Assembly (NCBI GenBank): GCA_013146195.2
Contig: CM028384.1
Span: 70,469,990-70,533,989 of the forward strand
DNA length: 64,000 nt
DNA from: Codonopsis lanceolata
Lineage: Eukaryota > Streptophyta > Magnoliopsida > Asterales > Campanulaceae
Reading direction: 5' to 3'
This document shows positions 11,529 to 21,969 of this stretch, piece after piece. The notes beneath the pieces are model-generated. The model had not been told where the DNA came from and made no database searches. It worked only from the letters and a program-made list of their open reading frames with translations. The position numbers and the translations under genes were made by a program. Position 1 is the stretch's first letter; each line of letters begins with the position of its first letter.

Positions 11529-12095
11529 TCATTCTTCCTCAGCCAAAACCATTCTACTAAGAGGACTTGGGCCAAGCTTTCTCCTCCTCTTTGCACTTCT
11601 CTTCCTAATGACTTCCATCTGATTCCTCCTCCTAACTTGCATCATTGCTTCTTCTTCCACAACAAATCTTCTCATCAGAACATCGTCCGTCAAAGATTTT
11701 CCCCGGAAAATTCTCCTTCCTTCCACGCTCATCCTAGCGCTCGGCGTTGATCTAATCTCTTGAGAGTTTGGAAAAGGCTTTGATCTCGGATAACTATTGC
11801 TTCTCCTTGGTGGAACTTCGGCTTGGAAAACCTCGGTGTAGGAAGATATTGGTACGCATAAACAAACTCGAGTGAGCGTCGTAGCTGCCCTTAGTGAAGT
11901 GCATTTCCTTAACCTTTGTGGTCTGTTGGGATTATTATTTGCTGTGGTAATTAACTGATCTGTTGTAGATTTGGAAATGGTTTTCCTTAGAATGGCATTT
12001 GGCATAGGAATTTCTGTGGGTCTAGAAAATGAAAATGCTTTCCACACAGTTGCCATGTCCATTGCTCTTTGATACCAAGGCTTCCTGCCATGCAT
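11529..12095 (-). CDS. Small basic conserved plant protein of unknown function
   Basis: Intact reading frame of up to 188 aa. It looks like a real host protein: mixed composition, a Ser/Arg/Pro-rich middle and a strongly basic C-terminal block with FRGKSLTDDVLMRRF, then EEEAMMQVRRRNQMEVI and KRRRKLGPSPLSRMVL. I believe similar tails occur in small uncharacterised plant proteins but cannot name the family. The C-terminal third should be helical and may be nuclear because of its arginine clusters. The start is uncertain. The longest frame begins at 12095, but an acceptor-like GCATGGCAG lies just inside it and Met at 12062 (MDMATVWKAF) or the next Met is a better start. A 5' UTR intron is possible. 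A hAT-like MITE begins about 80 bp upstream. Confidence 0.65.
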   Translation of the reverse strand: MHGRKPWYQRAMDMATVWKAFSFSRPTEIPMPNAILRKTISKSTTDQLITTANNNPNRPQRLRKCTSLRAATTLTRVCLCVPISSYTEVFQAEVPPRRSNSYPRSKPFPNSQEIRSTPSARMSVEGRRIFRGKSLTDDVLMRRFVVEEEAMMQVRRRNQMEVIRKRSAKRRRKLGPSPLSRMVLAEEE

Positions 12096-12173
12096 TACAG
12101 TATCTGTATATCATTAGTTTACACATAATGAAAGTGATACTATTGGCAGCACAAGTAAAGTACTCCATCCGTT

Positions 12174-12498
12174 CAGCGGCGGACACAGACATTTTATCAA
12201 CTGGGGTACAAATTTAATAAAGTTTAGAAATCATAATTGTCTCCTACGCGTTTTCATATTTTGAAAACGCTTAATTACGTCATCATTTGTAACGCTCTTA
12301 AGCAATTTTTATTTTAATAAGACATACAAGACAATCATTTAAAAATTTCGGAAAAAAGAGCCGGGAATGAGATTTAATTTCGGGAAAGAGAGATATCTCA
12401 AGTGGGGGCAAGTTGTAAAATTTGAAATAGTATTATTTTTTAAAAAAACCAAAGTGGGGGCACTTGCCCCCAAATCCTCAAGCATGTGTCCGCCTCTG
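12174..12498. mobile_element. hAT-like MITE with CAGMGGCGGACACA ends
   Basis: Left end CAGCGGCGGACACA; right end in reverse complement CAGAGGCGGACACA (13 of 14 match). The CAGNGGCGG start is typical of hAT termini. The flanking 8-mers CATCCGTT and TGTCTGTT match at 5 of 8, compatible with a decayed target duplication. An internal palindrome-like AGTGGGGGCACTTGCCCCC is present. It sits just upstream of the 11.5-kb gene. Confidence 0.55.
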
Positions 12499-12626
12499 TG
12501 TCTGTTCCACACAAACAGTCCATATTTGAAAAGTGTAATTATTAAGGTTACAATAATGCTTGAGTATAATCAATGTGTTAATATCAAATGTGGAGGATAA
12601 TATTGAAATGTTGTGGAGATTATATA

Positions 12627-12993
12627 CTTCCTCCGTCCTAAATAAATATTTCTCGTTGACAAAACACAGAGATTAAGAAACACGATTAGTGTTGTACAGT
12701 AAAATGTGTTGAGACGATAATATCCATCTATTTCTCATTAATTTTTTCTTGGTTTTTGAATGAAAGTGGTTACGATTAGCATTAATTGAGTCTCATATTC
12801 TAAATAAGTGGGTTTTTAGAATATGTAATGTTAATATTAAATGAAGGTTTAAGGGTATATTGGGAAGAATGATATAACATTTATTATCAAAAAGTCGTTA
12901 ATAGTCACATAATTTTTGAAAGTGAATTTTTTAAGTAAAACATCCTAAAATATTATTGTAGATTCTTTTGCCTGTAATGGATAGTGAAGGGAG
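12627..12993. mobile_element. Stowaway-like MITE
   Basis: Begins CTTCCTCCGTCC and ends GTGAAGGGAG, flanked on both sides by TA. These are the ends and target site of Tc1/mariner-related Stowaway elements. 367 bp, AT-rich, noncoding. Confidence 0.6.
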
Positions 12994-13110
12994 TAACACT
13001 CGGACTAAGTTACTAAATTAGGAGACAAAGCCCAATGGTTTCTAATTTAAATCATCCATTATCAATATGGGCCTACGTTAGAAATCTAATGAGAAAAGCT
13101 TATCTCAAAT

Positions 13111-13232
13111 ATTTGTGGAGCTATTCTCAACCCCAAGCCCACAGCCCAAAACTGATTAATTCTCATCAACCTAATATTCAATTTATTTGTGGAGCTATTC
13201 TCAACCCCAAGCCCACAGCCCAAAACTGATTA
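13111..13232 (+). repeat. 48-bp direct duplication, period 74
   Basis: The 48 bases at 13111-13158 (start ATTTGTGGAGC, end AAAACTGATTA) recur identically at 13185-13232, separated by 26 bp of unrelated AT-rich sequence. Confidence 0.9.
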
Positions 13233-14529
13233 GTTCATACTCGCACGCTCACAATTGGAAAAAGTTATTTAGAGGTTGAGATTGATTTTTTTATAAGTGA
13301 AACAATTCAACTCAATATTGATAATGAGATAATTCTAACTTTTACTCCCTCCATTCTTAAATTATTTTCGTGTTTTTATGTTTTTATCTATTCCAAAAAA
13401 ATAAAATAAACTCATTGTTTCTAAACTGTATTTTTTAAGAAATTTTTTTTTTACCATTTTATCCTTATATTTTTTACTACTTTAATTATGATCCACAAGT
13501 AAGTGATCTTTACAGAAAACTGTATATTGTACAAATATTTATAATATAGTCGATTAGTTTTTTTTTTTAAATTGTATGTTTAATCAAACATGACCATTAT
13601 TTAGAAAATGATCTGTATATAATTTCAAGAAAATGTACAAAATCCTACTTCCTCTATTCCCAGTAAAAAATCTATTATTATATCTTGAAATTTTTTACTT
13701 AAAAAGTCTATTTTCAAAAATTAAAGAATAAAAATATCATTTTATTATTAACAAATTATTAAAAAAATTAACTTTTAAACATGGTCCCTTTACTTAAAAC
13801 GAAGACATAATTTAGGAAGGGTAACTTTTTTTCTTCAAAAATGACAATGAGAGGGATTAAACTTGTTCCCTATTGGTCCTACAAGGTAACTTTCCGTACC
13901 AATCATCACTCGGCCACAGGCCAACTAACACGCATCAACAAAAACGACAAACCACGAGTTTTCTTTTGAAAAATGTTGAGTTGTTGACGGAACGAGGAAA
14001 ATATTTTTATCCCTTTACTTTTACGTTTTCAATTTATTTTTATTAGTATAATATTTGGGTCATTTTTATTTTGTACTAAAATATAAATATTTTATAATGT
14101 AACATATTTTTATTGGCTGAAGTGTTAAGACCTACAAAATGTCCAATTAATAAGAGTATGTCACATCATAGAATACCCTTAATTTGTTATAAAATAAGAG
14201 TGACCATAGCATTGCCTTTTTTATTATGATCACATGTTTAACATTAATGAAAATCATATATTTTCACCAATATTTATAATATGATGAATTATTATTTTTA
14301 TAAACGATGTATCGAATCAAAGAAGACAATAATTCAAAAATTGAGAGTGTCAGTCGGTCACTGGCCAACCGGCACATATCAACAAAAACGACAAACCACA
14401 AGTTTTTTTCTTTTTTTTTCTAGAGCAAGTAAGTTGTACAAAACAACTACTAATGCATTAGTAAGTTGTATAGTACAATACCTTGAAAGTAGACCAATTC
14501 TGTTGATGAATTTTGTTTTTCTTTTTAGA
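13233..14529. other. AT-rich intergenic sequence with MITE debris
   Basis: No gene seen. CTCCCTCCATTC near 13346 and CTTCCTCTATTCCC near 13648 look like single Stowaway-type ends without partners. A motif ATCAACAAAAACGACAAACCAC occurs near 13935 and again near 14378 in similar context (an old duplication). Confidence 0.45.
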
Positions 14530-14610
14530 TCTTTCGGAGGCATGAAAAAGAATCGAACGTGAGACTCGTGTAAAATCTCAACTCTACCTGACCACCCTCA
14601 GAGTTTATCA
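14530..14610 (-). mobile_element. tRNA-derived SINE-like head
   Basis: On the minus strand GTGGTCAGGTAGAG (box A-like) is followed about 30 bp later by CACGTTCGATTC (box B-like), the internal Pol III promoter arrangement. It does not fold as a complete tRNA, so a SINE fragment is the better reading. The 3' end and target duplication were not found. Confidence 0.35.
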
Positions 14611-14638
14611 CAGCTCTTGGCCAAACCCTTATTCATAC

Positions 14639-14872
14639 CTCCCTCCTCCCTTCCCAGTACTACTTGAACCAGATATATTTGTAGGAATGAACACCATAAA
14701 TCTTACTGTAAATCAATAACAACAACAACACACACACACTCACACACAAAGAGCATATATAGAAGTAATAAATACCTGGATTCAGAGTTCTTGGAATGTT
14801 GCATGAACAAGTTGGAGAAGAATGTGAATGATCAAAGTGAGAGAGGTTGAGAAAGGGAGAAGAGGAATTCAT
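14639..14872 (-). CDS. Putative 5' exons of an unrecognised, probably truncated gene
   Basis: On the minus strand an ATG at 14872 opens 32 codons (MNSSSPFLNLSHFDHSHSS and on) to a good donor CCAG/GTATTT at 14776. A plausible acceptor TTTACAG at 14706 opens a second exon in phase, reading FMVFIPTNISGSSSTGK, with a donor GAG/GTATGA at 14639; without that splice it stops three codons later. A (GA)n tract upstream would lie in the 5' UTR. The downstream side runs into a SINE-like sequence and no further exons are visible, so the gene may have been cut. The protein is not recognised; it could also be chance. Confidence 0.3.
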
Positions 14873-14944
14873 CTGGGTGATCAAAGTATGAATGAATTAT
14901 GAACCTCTCCTTTTCCTTTTCCTACAACTACAATCTCTATGAGT

Positions 14945-14968
14945 GAGAGAGAGAGAGAGAGAGAGAGA
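14945..14968 (+). repeat. (GA)n microsatellite
   Basis: Twelve GA dinucleotides about 75 bp upstream of the putative minus-strand ATG at 14872. On that strand it reads (TC)n, typical of plant 5' UTRs. Confidence 0.9.
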
Positions 14969-14989
14969 TGGCCAGTTGCCAATGCTTTT

Positions 14990-15549
14990 CCTTTTTAGTT
15001 TTTTTTTTAATTAATTCACACCTCCTTTTGCTTTGGCAGGCATGTTTCCTACTGATTTCTAACTAAAGAGAGATAGATTTAAATTTTCAAAGGTAAAGGT
15101 GCTTTCCTGCTTTATACCAAAATTATTAAACTAACTCAATTTCACTTTAAACTAACTAGCAAGTCTCATCCCTTCAGTTTTAAAATAGTGTCTCTTTTCA
15201 CCCTATTTTTTTTAAAATTAATTTATCTCCTTTGGAAAATTACTAACAATGGAAGGGACTAGTCACTTAAGTAAGAGATCTCAGTTTCACCCCCTTGTAT
15301 ATCCAGAAAAACTTTCTAGGGAAATGTCCCTGCTTCAAGCACCCGACATACCTCAGGAAATAGTCTGGGCCTAAGGGTATTTTTAAAAATTAAATTTGAT
15401 AATCGGGTCGGTACCATGCGGTAAAATTATAACCGCAAAAGTTGATAATTATTTTTTAAAAACATTTACAGTATATTTTTTGGAATAAAACGACGAAAAT
15501 ATACTTGATGAATGAAAGATGCGCACACAATGCAATTGTCTCAATTTGT
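14990..15549. other. Intergenic, nothing recognised
   Basis: AT-rich sequence without ORFs of coding character or clear repeats. Confidence 0.5.
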
Positions 15550-15708
15550 GCGTCGCTCAAAATTTTTGGGGTGTCGGTAAAAAAATTTGGGCATCGTTCA
15601 AAATTTGGGCCTTCATACAAAAATTTGAGCGTCGTTCAAAAATTTTGAAGTTTCGATAAAAAAATTTGGACATCGTTCAAAATTTGGATCGTCGTTCATC
15701 TCCTCTTT
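15550..15708. repeat. Two degenerate 79-bp tandem repeats
   Basis: Units start at 15550 and 15629 (GCGTCGCTCAAAATTTT and GCGTCGTTCAAAAATTTT). Each contains sub-repeats of the form CATCGTTCAAAATTTGG, so the array has a nested shorter period. Confidence 0.7.
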
Positions 15709-15734
15709 TGTTTATAAAGTTTCCATTGGCTTAT

Positions 15735-15960
15735 GATGAACACCATATAGAAACAAATAAAATTTAAGAATAATGACATGATCTTTTCATTGATTGAATC
15801 ACATATTTCTAGGGAGAGTTACAATTAGGGTTACATTTGGAGTATGATGCAAAAACCATATACAAGGAAGATAACAAAATAAGGAAAGAACTATACAAGG
15901 TAGTTACCAAAACTAGTAATTACAAATAAACAAGAATAATAAGTATATTATTCTCTAACA
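15735..15960 (-). mobile_element. 3' LTR of the minus-strand copia element
   Basis: On the minus strand the RNase H gene is followed by a purine tract (GCGAGGGCA) and then TGTTAGAGAATAATATAC, a typical copia LTR start at 15960. The far end, near TATGGTGTTCA at about 15740, is less sure. About 225 bp, normal for small copia LTRs. Confidence 0.6.
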
Positions 15961-17635
15961 TGCCCTCGCAAGATAGACGGCCGAGAGGAGAGTCAAATCT
16001 TGTGAAGTAATTGATGAAACCGTTGGCGAGCAAGAGAGGCTTGGTTAGTGTATCGGCCAACTGATCAGCTGAGGAGACATGACAAACTCGTATAAGCCCA
16101 TCCTGAACTTGTTGCCGAATGAAATGAAAGTCCAGGGCCACCTGTTTCATATGAGTATGGAAGGCCAGGTTGGAGCAGAGACTAGTGGCACCGACATTAT
16201 CACAATAAATGACAGACTGAATGGAGGAGGTGATATCGAGCTTGTTGAGGAGAGACACAATCCAGCAGACTTCAGCAACGGTGGCAGCAACAGCCCGATA
16301 TTCATCTTTAGTCGAAGAGTGAGTAACAATGCGTTGTTTTTTGGAGCTCCACGAGACCAGGTTGCTACCTAGGTAAACAATGTAGGCACTTGTGGAGATG
16401 TAGTCATCCTTGTTGCCCGCCTAATTAGCATAAGTGAATGCATGGACGGCTTGGGGGGATTGTCGATGAAGTAAAATGCCATGATTAATAGATCCACAGA
16501 GGTACCAGAGAAACTTTGGCGACATTCCAATGCTCGTGTCGACTATGCATGAAGGCGAGAAAGTTTGTTGACGGCATAGGCAATATCTAGGCGAGTAAGA
16601 GATAGATAATGAAGACTCCCAATCATTGCCCGAAATTCTATCGGATTCGTGAGAGCTGTGCCCAACTGAAGGGTTAAGTTTGGCGAGGTGGGGAGTGGAG
16701 TAGCAATCGAGCGAGCATCTGCCATACCCGTGCAAGCAAGAAGATCAGTAATGTACCCACGCTCTAAGAGCAAGAGACCACTTGGTCGCTTGATAACCTC
16801 AACACCAAGAAAATAACGAAGTTTTCCAAGGTCTTTGAGGGAGAAGCGAACAACGAGCAAGGAAATGAAGGTCTGGACCGCAGCGGGCTTATTCCCAATG
16901 ATGATGATGTCATCCACATAGACTAGAAGATAGATGGTGGTGCTCCCTGTATTAAGAATGAACAATGAAGTGTTTGCCACATAATTTTTTAACCCAGAGG
17001 CAATGAGAAATTAACGTAGTTCATTGTACCATGCTCAGGGAGCCTGTTTGAGACCATAGATAGCCTTGTGAAGTCGAAAGACATGCTGAGGGTTGTCCTT
17101 GTCAAGGAAGCCAGGTGGTTGAGCCCCAAACACCTTCTCGGATAGATTACCTTGAAGAAAGGTATTGTTCACATTCAATTGTCAAAGATCACATCATTGA
17201 CATACGACCAGCGAGAGAACAAGACGAACAGTGGTCGGTTTAACCACCGGACTGAAGGTCTCGTGATAGTCCACATCTGATCGCTAGTGAAACCCCTTGG
17301 CCACAAGACAAGCTTTGTAGAGATCAATAGTGCTGTCAAGGTGTCGTTTTATATGGAAGACCCATTTGCAGCCAACAATATTGCGAGCATCTGCTAAGGG
17401 AACCAGATCCCACAAACTATTGCGAGTTAAAGCATCAAACTCCTCGGACATGGCCTGGTGCTACTTGACATCTTTGAGAACTTGAGTGACACATGTTGGT
17501 TCGATGTTCGCTGCCAGTTAAGTCGAGAGACTCATTTTGACTTGAGGTTTGAAGATATTGTTCTTGGAGAGGGTAACCATGGAGGAGGTGCTAGCGGGCA
17601 CAAGACCAAGGTGAGCGGGCACATGAATAGACGAC
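15920..17635 (-). pseudogene. Ty1/copia reverse transcriptase and RNase H, broken
   Basis: The minus strand reads the copia RT in order. Near 17450 comes a segment like MSEEFDAL, then LWDLVPLADARNIVGCKWVF. The RT palm YVDDIIIIG lies near 16930 and GLLLLERGYI near 16770. RNase H follows with IYCDNVGA and SADQLADTLTKPL near 16200-16000, just before the 3' LTR. In-frame stops (for example after KMSLST, and in WYNELR-stop) and at least one frame change near 16540 show it is dead. Integrase and protease are not upstream on the same strand; they lie next door in inverted orientation. Confidence 0.88.
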
Positions 17636-18760
17636 ATGGTCATTGGTGATAGTACATGGTTATCTATCTCCAAAATTGGTTACTCCTTGCTTTCTACACC
17701 ATCACACACTTTTGCCTTGCATAATGTTCTCTTTGTACCTGACATAAAAAAGAATATTATTTTCATATCTCAATTTTGTATCTCTAATAATACTTCTATT
17801 GAGCTCTTACCAAATTCTTTTCATGTGAAGGATCTACAGATAGGGAGCATTCTGCTGACCGGGCAATCTAATAATGGTGTGTATGAATGGCCAACCACAG
17901 CTTCTTCTGCTCGCCCCACTGCTTTGTGTCAGTTCCAAAGTCTCTCATCACAACTGGCATCACCGTCTTGGCCATCCTTCTAAATCCATTAAGCGCCATA
18001 TTCTATCTAGTTTAGGTGTAGCTATAGACTCTACTCATATCAAACAAGAACATTGTAATGATTGTTTATGCAATAAAAGTCACAAACTTCCCTTTGTGCA
18101 ATCTATTATTGTGTCTTTTTCCTTGCTACAAATTATTTTTCTGATATCTGGACCTCCCCCATTCATTCTGTTGATGGATTTAAATACTATGTTATTTTTT
18201 TCGACCATTACACTCACTACATATGACTCTACCCGGTCAAGCGAAAATCTGATGTTGTCACCATCTTTCCTCGCTTCAAAGCCCTTGTCAAAAACTTTTT
18301 CAAAACCATCATTGTCACTCTTTACTCAGACAATGATGACGAGTACATGGGTCTAGCCCGCGATACTGGCTTGGCCACTTACCTGTCTGCTAATGGCATC
18401 TCTTACCTCACCTCACCTCCCCACCTCACACTCCGGAGCATAATGGGTTCTCGGAGCGTCGCCATCGCCACATAGTTGAGACCGGCCTCTCTCTTCTCTC
18501 TAAAGCTTCCCTTCGCTGCCCTTTTGGTCGTTTGCTTTCCAGACAGTGACCTACCTCACTCAATCGCCTACCAACACCGGCATTATCTCCTACCAAAACC
18601 TAATGGGTTCTCGCTTGGCTTCTGTGCCTTTGGGTGCCTTTGCTACCATTAGCTCCGCCCTTACTCTGCTCACAAACTCGCTGCTCGCTCCACTCAATGT
18701 GTCTTCCTCGGTTATTATGCCAGTGTAGGATTCAGCGATATTCGACCGTGCAAGCGATGC
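17636..18760 (+). pseudogene. Copia protease end and integrase segment, inverted relative to its RT
   Basis: Plus-strand frames read the end of a copia protease (TFALHNVLFVPDIKKN, then FHVKDLQIGSILLTG). The GAG-pre-integrase motif WHHRLGHPSKSIKRH and a zinc-type HCNDCLCNKSHKLPF follow near 17960-18100. Integrase core pieces include YSDNDDEYMGLA near 18330, and integrase C-terminal pieces such as CVFLGYYASVGFSD near 18710. Several frameshifts break it. The protease active site DSG is missing at the left edge. The segment begins almost exactly where the minus-strand RT segment begins, giving a head-to-head junction. Confidence 0.85.
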
Positions 18761-18878
18761 ACAAGAAAAAGATTACTAAATTAAAAGAAAACTTGTTTTT
18801 GTGATTTTTTTTTTTTTTGAAAACTAAAATTAAACAAAACTAAACGTTACCTAATAAACTAACTAAAAGCTAACTTAG
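18761..18878. other. Short noncoding stretch between copia and Athila-type remnants
   Basis: AT-rich with a poly-T run; on the minus strand this would be the first part of the internal region behind the primer binding site. Confidence 0.4.
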
Positions 18879-18894
18879 CCCCGACAACGGCGCC
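18879..18894 (-). other. Primer binding site of an Athila-type element
   Basis: On the minus strand TGGCGCCGTTGTCGGG. The TGGCGCCGTTGCCGGG signature matches the tRNA-Asp type primer site of plant Athila elements with one substitution. It stands 7 bp from the LTR end. Confidence 0.7.
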
Positions 18895-18901
18895 AAAAAC
18901 T

Positions 18902-19300
18902 TGATATGCTATTCAACTACGAAAAATTGTTTTATTTATTTAGCTCGCAAGTGTACGAATCAAAATAAAGTATAGTGGTTGGAAAACAAGTGTCGAATTA
19001 TAGAGATAAGAAGCAATTAAGGAAAGAAAGAAGGTAACAACTATAACCAAGGGGGTTGTTTGATTAATTATATATAATTTAACTAAACTAAGTTATTCTA
19101 CTAGTAATCTATCAATTTGAAGGAAGCAGTTTATTAATCAGAAATCAAACACAATTTATAGAGATCTTGTTATGGAGAGGAATCTAGGATTTATGATTCA
19201 CCTGTATCTACTCTAATACTCTTTTGTGTATATATAAATCACACACATGGCCAGTTTTCCTTAAAAATTGAAGGAAACCCCCTTTATCCCCCCCCCCCAC
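18902..19300 (-). mobile_element. LTR end of an Athila-type Ty3/gypsy element
   Basis: On the minus strand the sequence ends CATATCA seven bases before the primer binding site, as a 5' LTR should. The text TTCGTACACTTGCGAGC is also characteristic of this LTR region. A TATATAAAT-like box near 19217-19231 may be its promoter. The distal LTR end was not found, so 19300 is only a working limit. Confidence 0.5.
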
Positions 19301-19719
19301 CCCCCAAATCCCAACTGCAGCAAAAATATAACCTTGGACTTAAATCTGCAAAATTTGAGACCACATACCCTAAAGTGCAAGTGCATGTAAACCTTGGGAA
19401 GTTAAGCGGCTAAGCACAATTAACCCCAACAAAAATTGCACGCTAGCGACACATGCCTAATTTCCGTTTAATTTTAAAGCGAAAAGCCCATTTGACATTA
19501 GATTGCACCAAAAATGAAATATGAGACCCTAAATTGGAAAAAGTGAAGCTTTGGACCTAAAGTAAATTGCCATTATGGTAAAACCACAGGGCACTAAAGG
19601 GCCATTAACCCTTATTATTTTTAGAAATTAGTATTTTTGGAACAAATAGAAAGAGAGACTATTTTTGGGGGATATTGGAAGGAGCACATATTAAGAATAT
19701 TATCAACATTAATTATTAG
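19301..19719. other. Intergenic or LTR-derived, nothing recognised
   Basis: Contains a C-homopolymer near 19290-19310. No genes. Confidence 0.4.
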
Positions 19720-19966
19720 AATTTCACAGGGGTAAACCTAGGGGTGACAAAAATTTATCCAATCCATTGGGTTATCTATTATATCCATTATAAAAGACTT
19801 ATTGGTTATTATCCATTAACACCCAATTAGGTTAATGGGTGTTAATGGATATTATCCATTAACACCCATTAACAAAATGGATAATTATGGATAATTAACC
19901 GGTTATCCATCGGATTTATCCACTAATGTCACCATCGTCAACGGTCTCCACCCACCTCCGGCCACC

Positions 19967-20130
19967 GCCTCCCACCCAACGTCGGCAGCCACCACCGCCC
20001 GCCACTGCCCACCACCGGCCACCGCCGCCGCTGCCCGCCGCCGACCACCGCCGCCGCACCGCCTCCCACCCAACGTCGGCAACCACCACCGCCCGCCGCT
20101 GCCCACCACCGGCCACCGCCGCCGCTGCCC
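19967..20130. repeat. GC-rich 94-bp-period direct repeat inside the hAT
   Basis: About 70 bp starting GCCTCCCACCCAACGTCGG occurs at 19967 and again at 20061 with about three differences. The whole 19930-20195 block is CCACCGCC-rich, in sharp contrast to the AT-rich surroundings. ORFs are open on both strands here only because of low complexity. Confidence 0.85.
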
Positions 20131-20239
20131 ACCATCTCCAACTGCCACCGCCTCCCACCATCACCACCCGCCGCCGGAAACTGCCACCAACCACCACCAA
20201 CTCTTTACTTAAAAATAATAATAATTAAATGCATAATTT

Positions 20240-20312
20240 ACCATTAGCGAGATTCGAACCTGCACTAAATTGTCTCACAACAAAGCTTGTTACCACTAAA
20301 CTAAACCACTTT
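20240..20312 (-). mobile_element. tRNA-like SINE head inside the hAT
   Basis: On the minus strand AGTGGTTTAGTTTAGTGG resembles box A and AGGTTCGAATCTCGC is a good box B, about 45 bp apart. Arms do not pair as a functional tRNA, so a SINE-derived fragment is inferred. Confidence 0.45.
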
Positions 20313-21142
20313 TTGATATGTAGTTGAAAGTTAATATAAATATAAACAAGTAATCATAAAAATTATTGATTATTATGAACGTATTTGTTATTTATTTTGG
20401 ATTAAGAATATTTGTTTGTTATTTATAATTTATAATTTATAATTATAATGAATATAAATTTTTAATTTTTTAATAAGGTATTTGACTTTTTAATTTTTTT
20501 TCTTACTTTTACATAATTATTTATTAGTGTCAAATCAATAAACACGTATATTTTATATCTCACAATTATAAAGACTATTATAAAATTTTGACAACTTTAT
20601 ATATATTAGGTGATAAAAATAGTGTCGCATTGCAAAAAGCAAGGGAGCAAATGCAAACTCTTAAAGTTTTGAAGGGAAATTTTGATTTATTTTAGTTTCT
20701 GTTGTCTTTAGTTTTTACAAGAAAAATTAGATTATGATTTTTGAGATTCATTATGATTAGCCGAAAGATGTTAATTTGGATATGAGAAATAGTATTTTTA
20801 CTTATATTTTTATGACTAAATTTTTGAAAGTTGCCTGAAACGAAGAGAGTATTGGTCTGATAGTCGTGGGTGTTTGTTAGTATAGTCGGAATCATAACTA
20901 TCCATTGCTTGTTGTCTTTTTTTAAATTTTGTATATGTTACTTTTTTTATTCTACTATAATTTCTCTAATTTATTTGGAAGGACAAAAATATTTTATAGT
21001 CAACATGTGTCAAGACAACTGAAGCATTTTGTGATATAGAGTTTCCTAGAAAGGTCCCTAAGCTATGGTTGTTTTGCTTGTCAATTACAATTAACACAAG
21101 TTATAGTTGTGTTATTCTTTAAGCAGGTGTTGTGTGAGTGCT

Positions 21143-21145
<3 letters not shown>

Positions 21146-21220
<75 letters not shown>
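21146..21220. repeat. (AT)n followed by (TG)n microsatellite
   Basis: About 27 AT dinucleotides running directly into about 10 TG dinucleotides. Confidence 0.95.
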
Positions 21221-21628
21221 AGTGTGTGTAGTTTTGTACGTTTTTTTATGTGTTGTGATTGGTGAATAATAATATATCTAGAAAAGTAATACTAAAAAAT
21301 AAATTAAAATATAATGTTACTTAATGAGTATTATCCGGATAATATCCATTTATTAATGGATAGAATTGGATATTATCCATTAACACCCATTAAGTTTAAT
21401 GGGTGTTTTTGGATATTATCCAAAAACACCCATTAAGCTTAATGAGTACATAATGGTTTTATCCAAATTATCCGGTAACACCCAATTGCCACCCCTAGGT
21501 AAACCCAAGAGGTGGGAGAGATGACAATGATACTTAGGCAAAAGACCTTGAGATCCTTGGTTCCAATCCTTGTAGCAACAAATGTCACACTTACCTATAA
21601 AAAAAATAAAAAACAATTCACAAGGGTA

Positions 21629-21969
21629 GGTAAGTTCTAATAAATATTTAGTCAAGTTTAATCATTGAACAACAAAATTAAAATGAGCATATTTCTTGGG
21701 AACTAAGGGAGTATATTATTTTATCTTTTATTATTGGTTTCTCTTGCATTTTTGTGATTGATGAATTCCCAAAAGTTTGAGGTCACATTTTATTTGCTCT
21801 CCTCTTGTTTGGGACATTATGTTTCCCTTCCAACTTTTGTAAAACAATGATCTAGTGCCATGTGTAGTAAAATTGAACCGTGTCCAACTAAACCTTCTTT
21901 TTTTTTTCTAAGTTTTTCAAGGAGAAATTGCTAGTCGGTCTTCACTCTCTCATACATGAAAGTCGGGAA
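21629..21969. other. Intergenic, nothing recognised
   Basis: AT-rich, no supported feature. Confidence 0.5.

Larger units (their letters stand above)
19739..21497. mobile_element. Non-autonomous hAT element, 1759 bp, perfect 8-bp TSD
   Basis: Left end TAGGGGTGACAA and right end (reverse complement) TAGGGGTGGCAA form hAT-type inverted repeats. The 8-mer GGTAAACC flanks both sides exactly (19731-19738 and 21498-21505). Subterminal motifs TATCCATTAACACCC and their inverse recur several times near both ends, as transposase-binding arrays do. No transposase is present. The cargo is a GC-rich direct repeat, a tRNA-like SINE head and an AT/TG microsatellite. Confidence 0.88.
19735..21614 (+). mobile_element. 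SINE split by a hAT element
   Basis: If the hAT at 19739-21497 is removed, a short element remains. It has a box B-like GGTTCCAATCC near 21560, an A-rich tail (21600-21614) and flanking direct repeats AATTTCACAGGGGTA (19720-19734) and AATTCACAAGGGTA (21615-21628). An A-tail plus long target repeats is the mark of SINE retroposition. Box A is weak, so the tRNA origin is inferred. Most of the SINE lies at 21498-21614. Confidence 0.5.

Noticed and set aside
15550..15708. CRISPR-like regular repeats
   Set aside because: Only two degenerate tandem units without spacers, in a plant genome.
19903..20228. Several overlapping Gly/Arg- or Pro/His-rich ORFs on both strands
   Set aside because: All are frames of one GC-rich repeat within a hAT element.
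20240..20312. tRNA gene
   Set aside because: Boxes A and B are present but the arms do not pair into a cloverleaf; a SINE head is the better reading.
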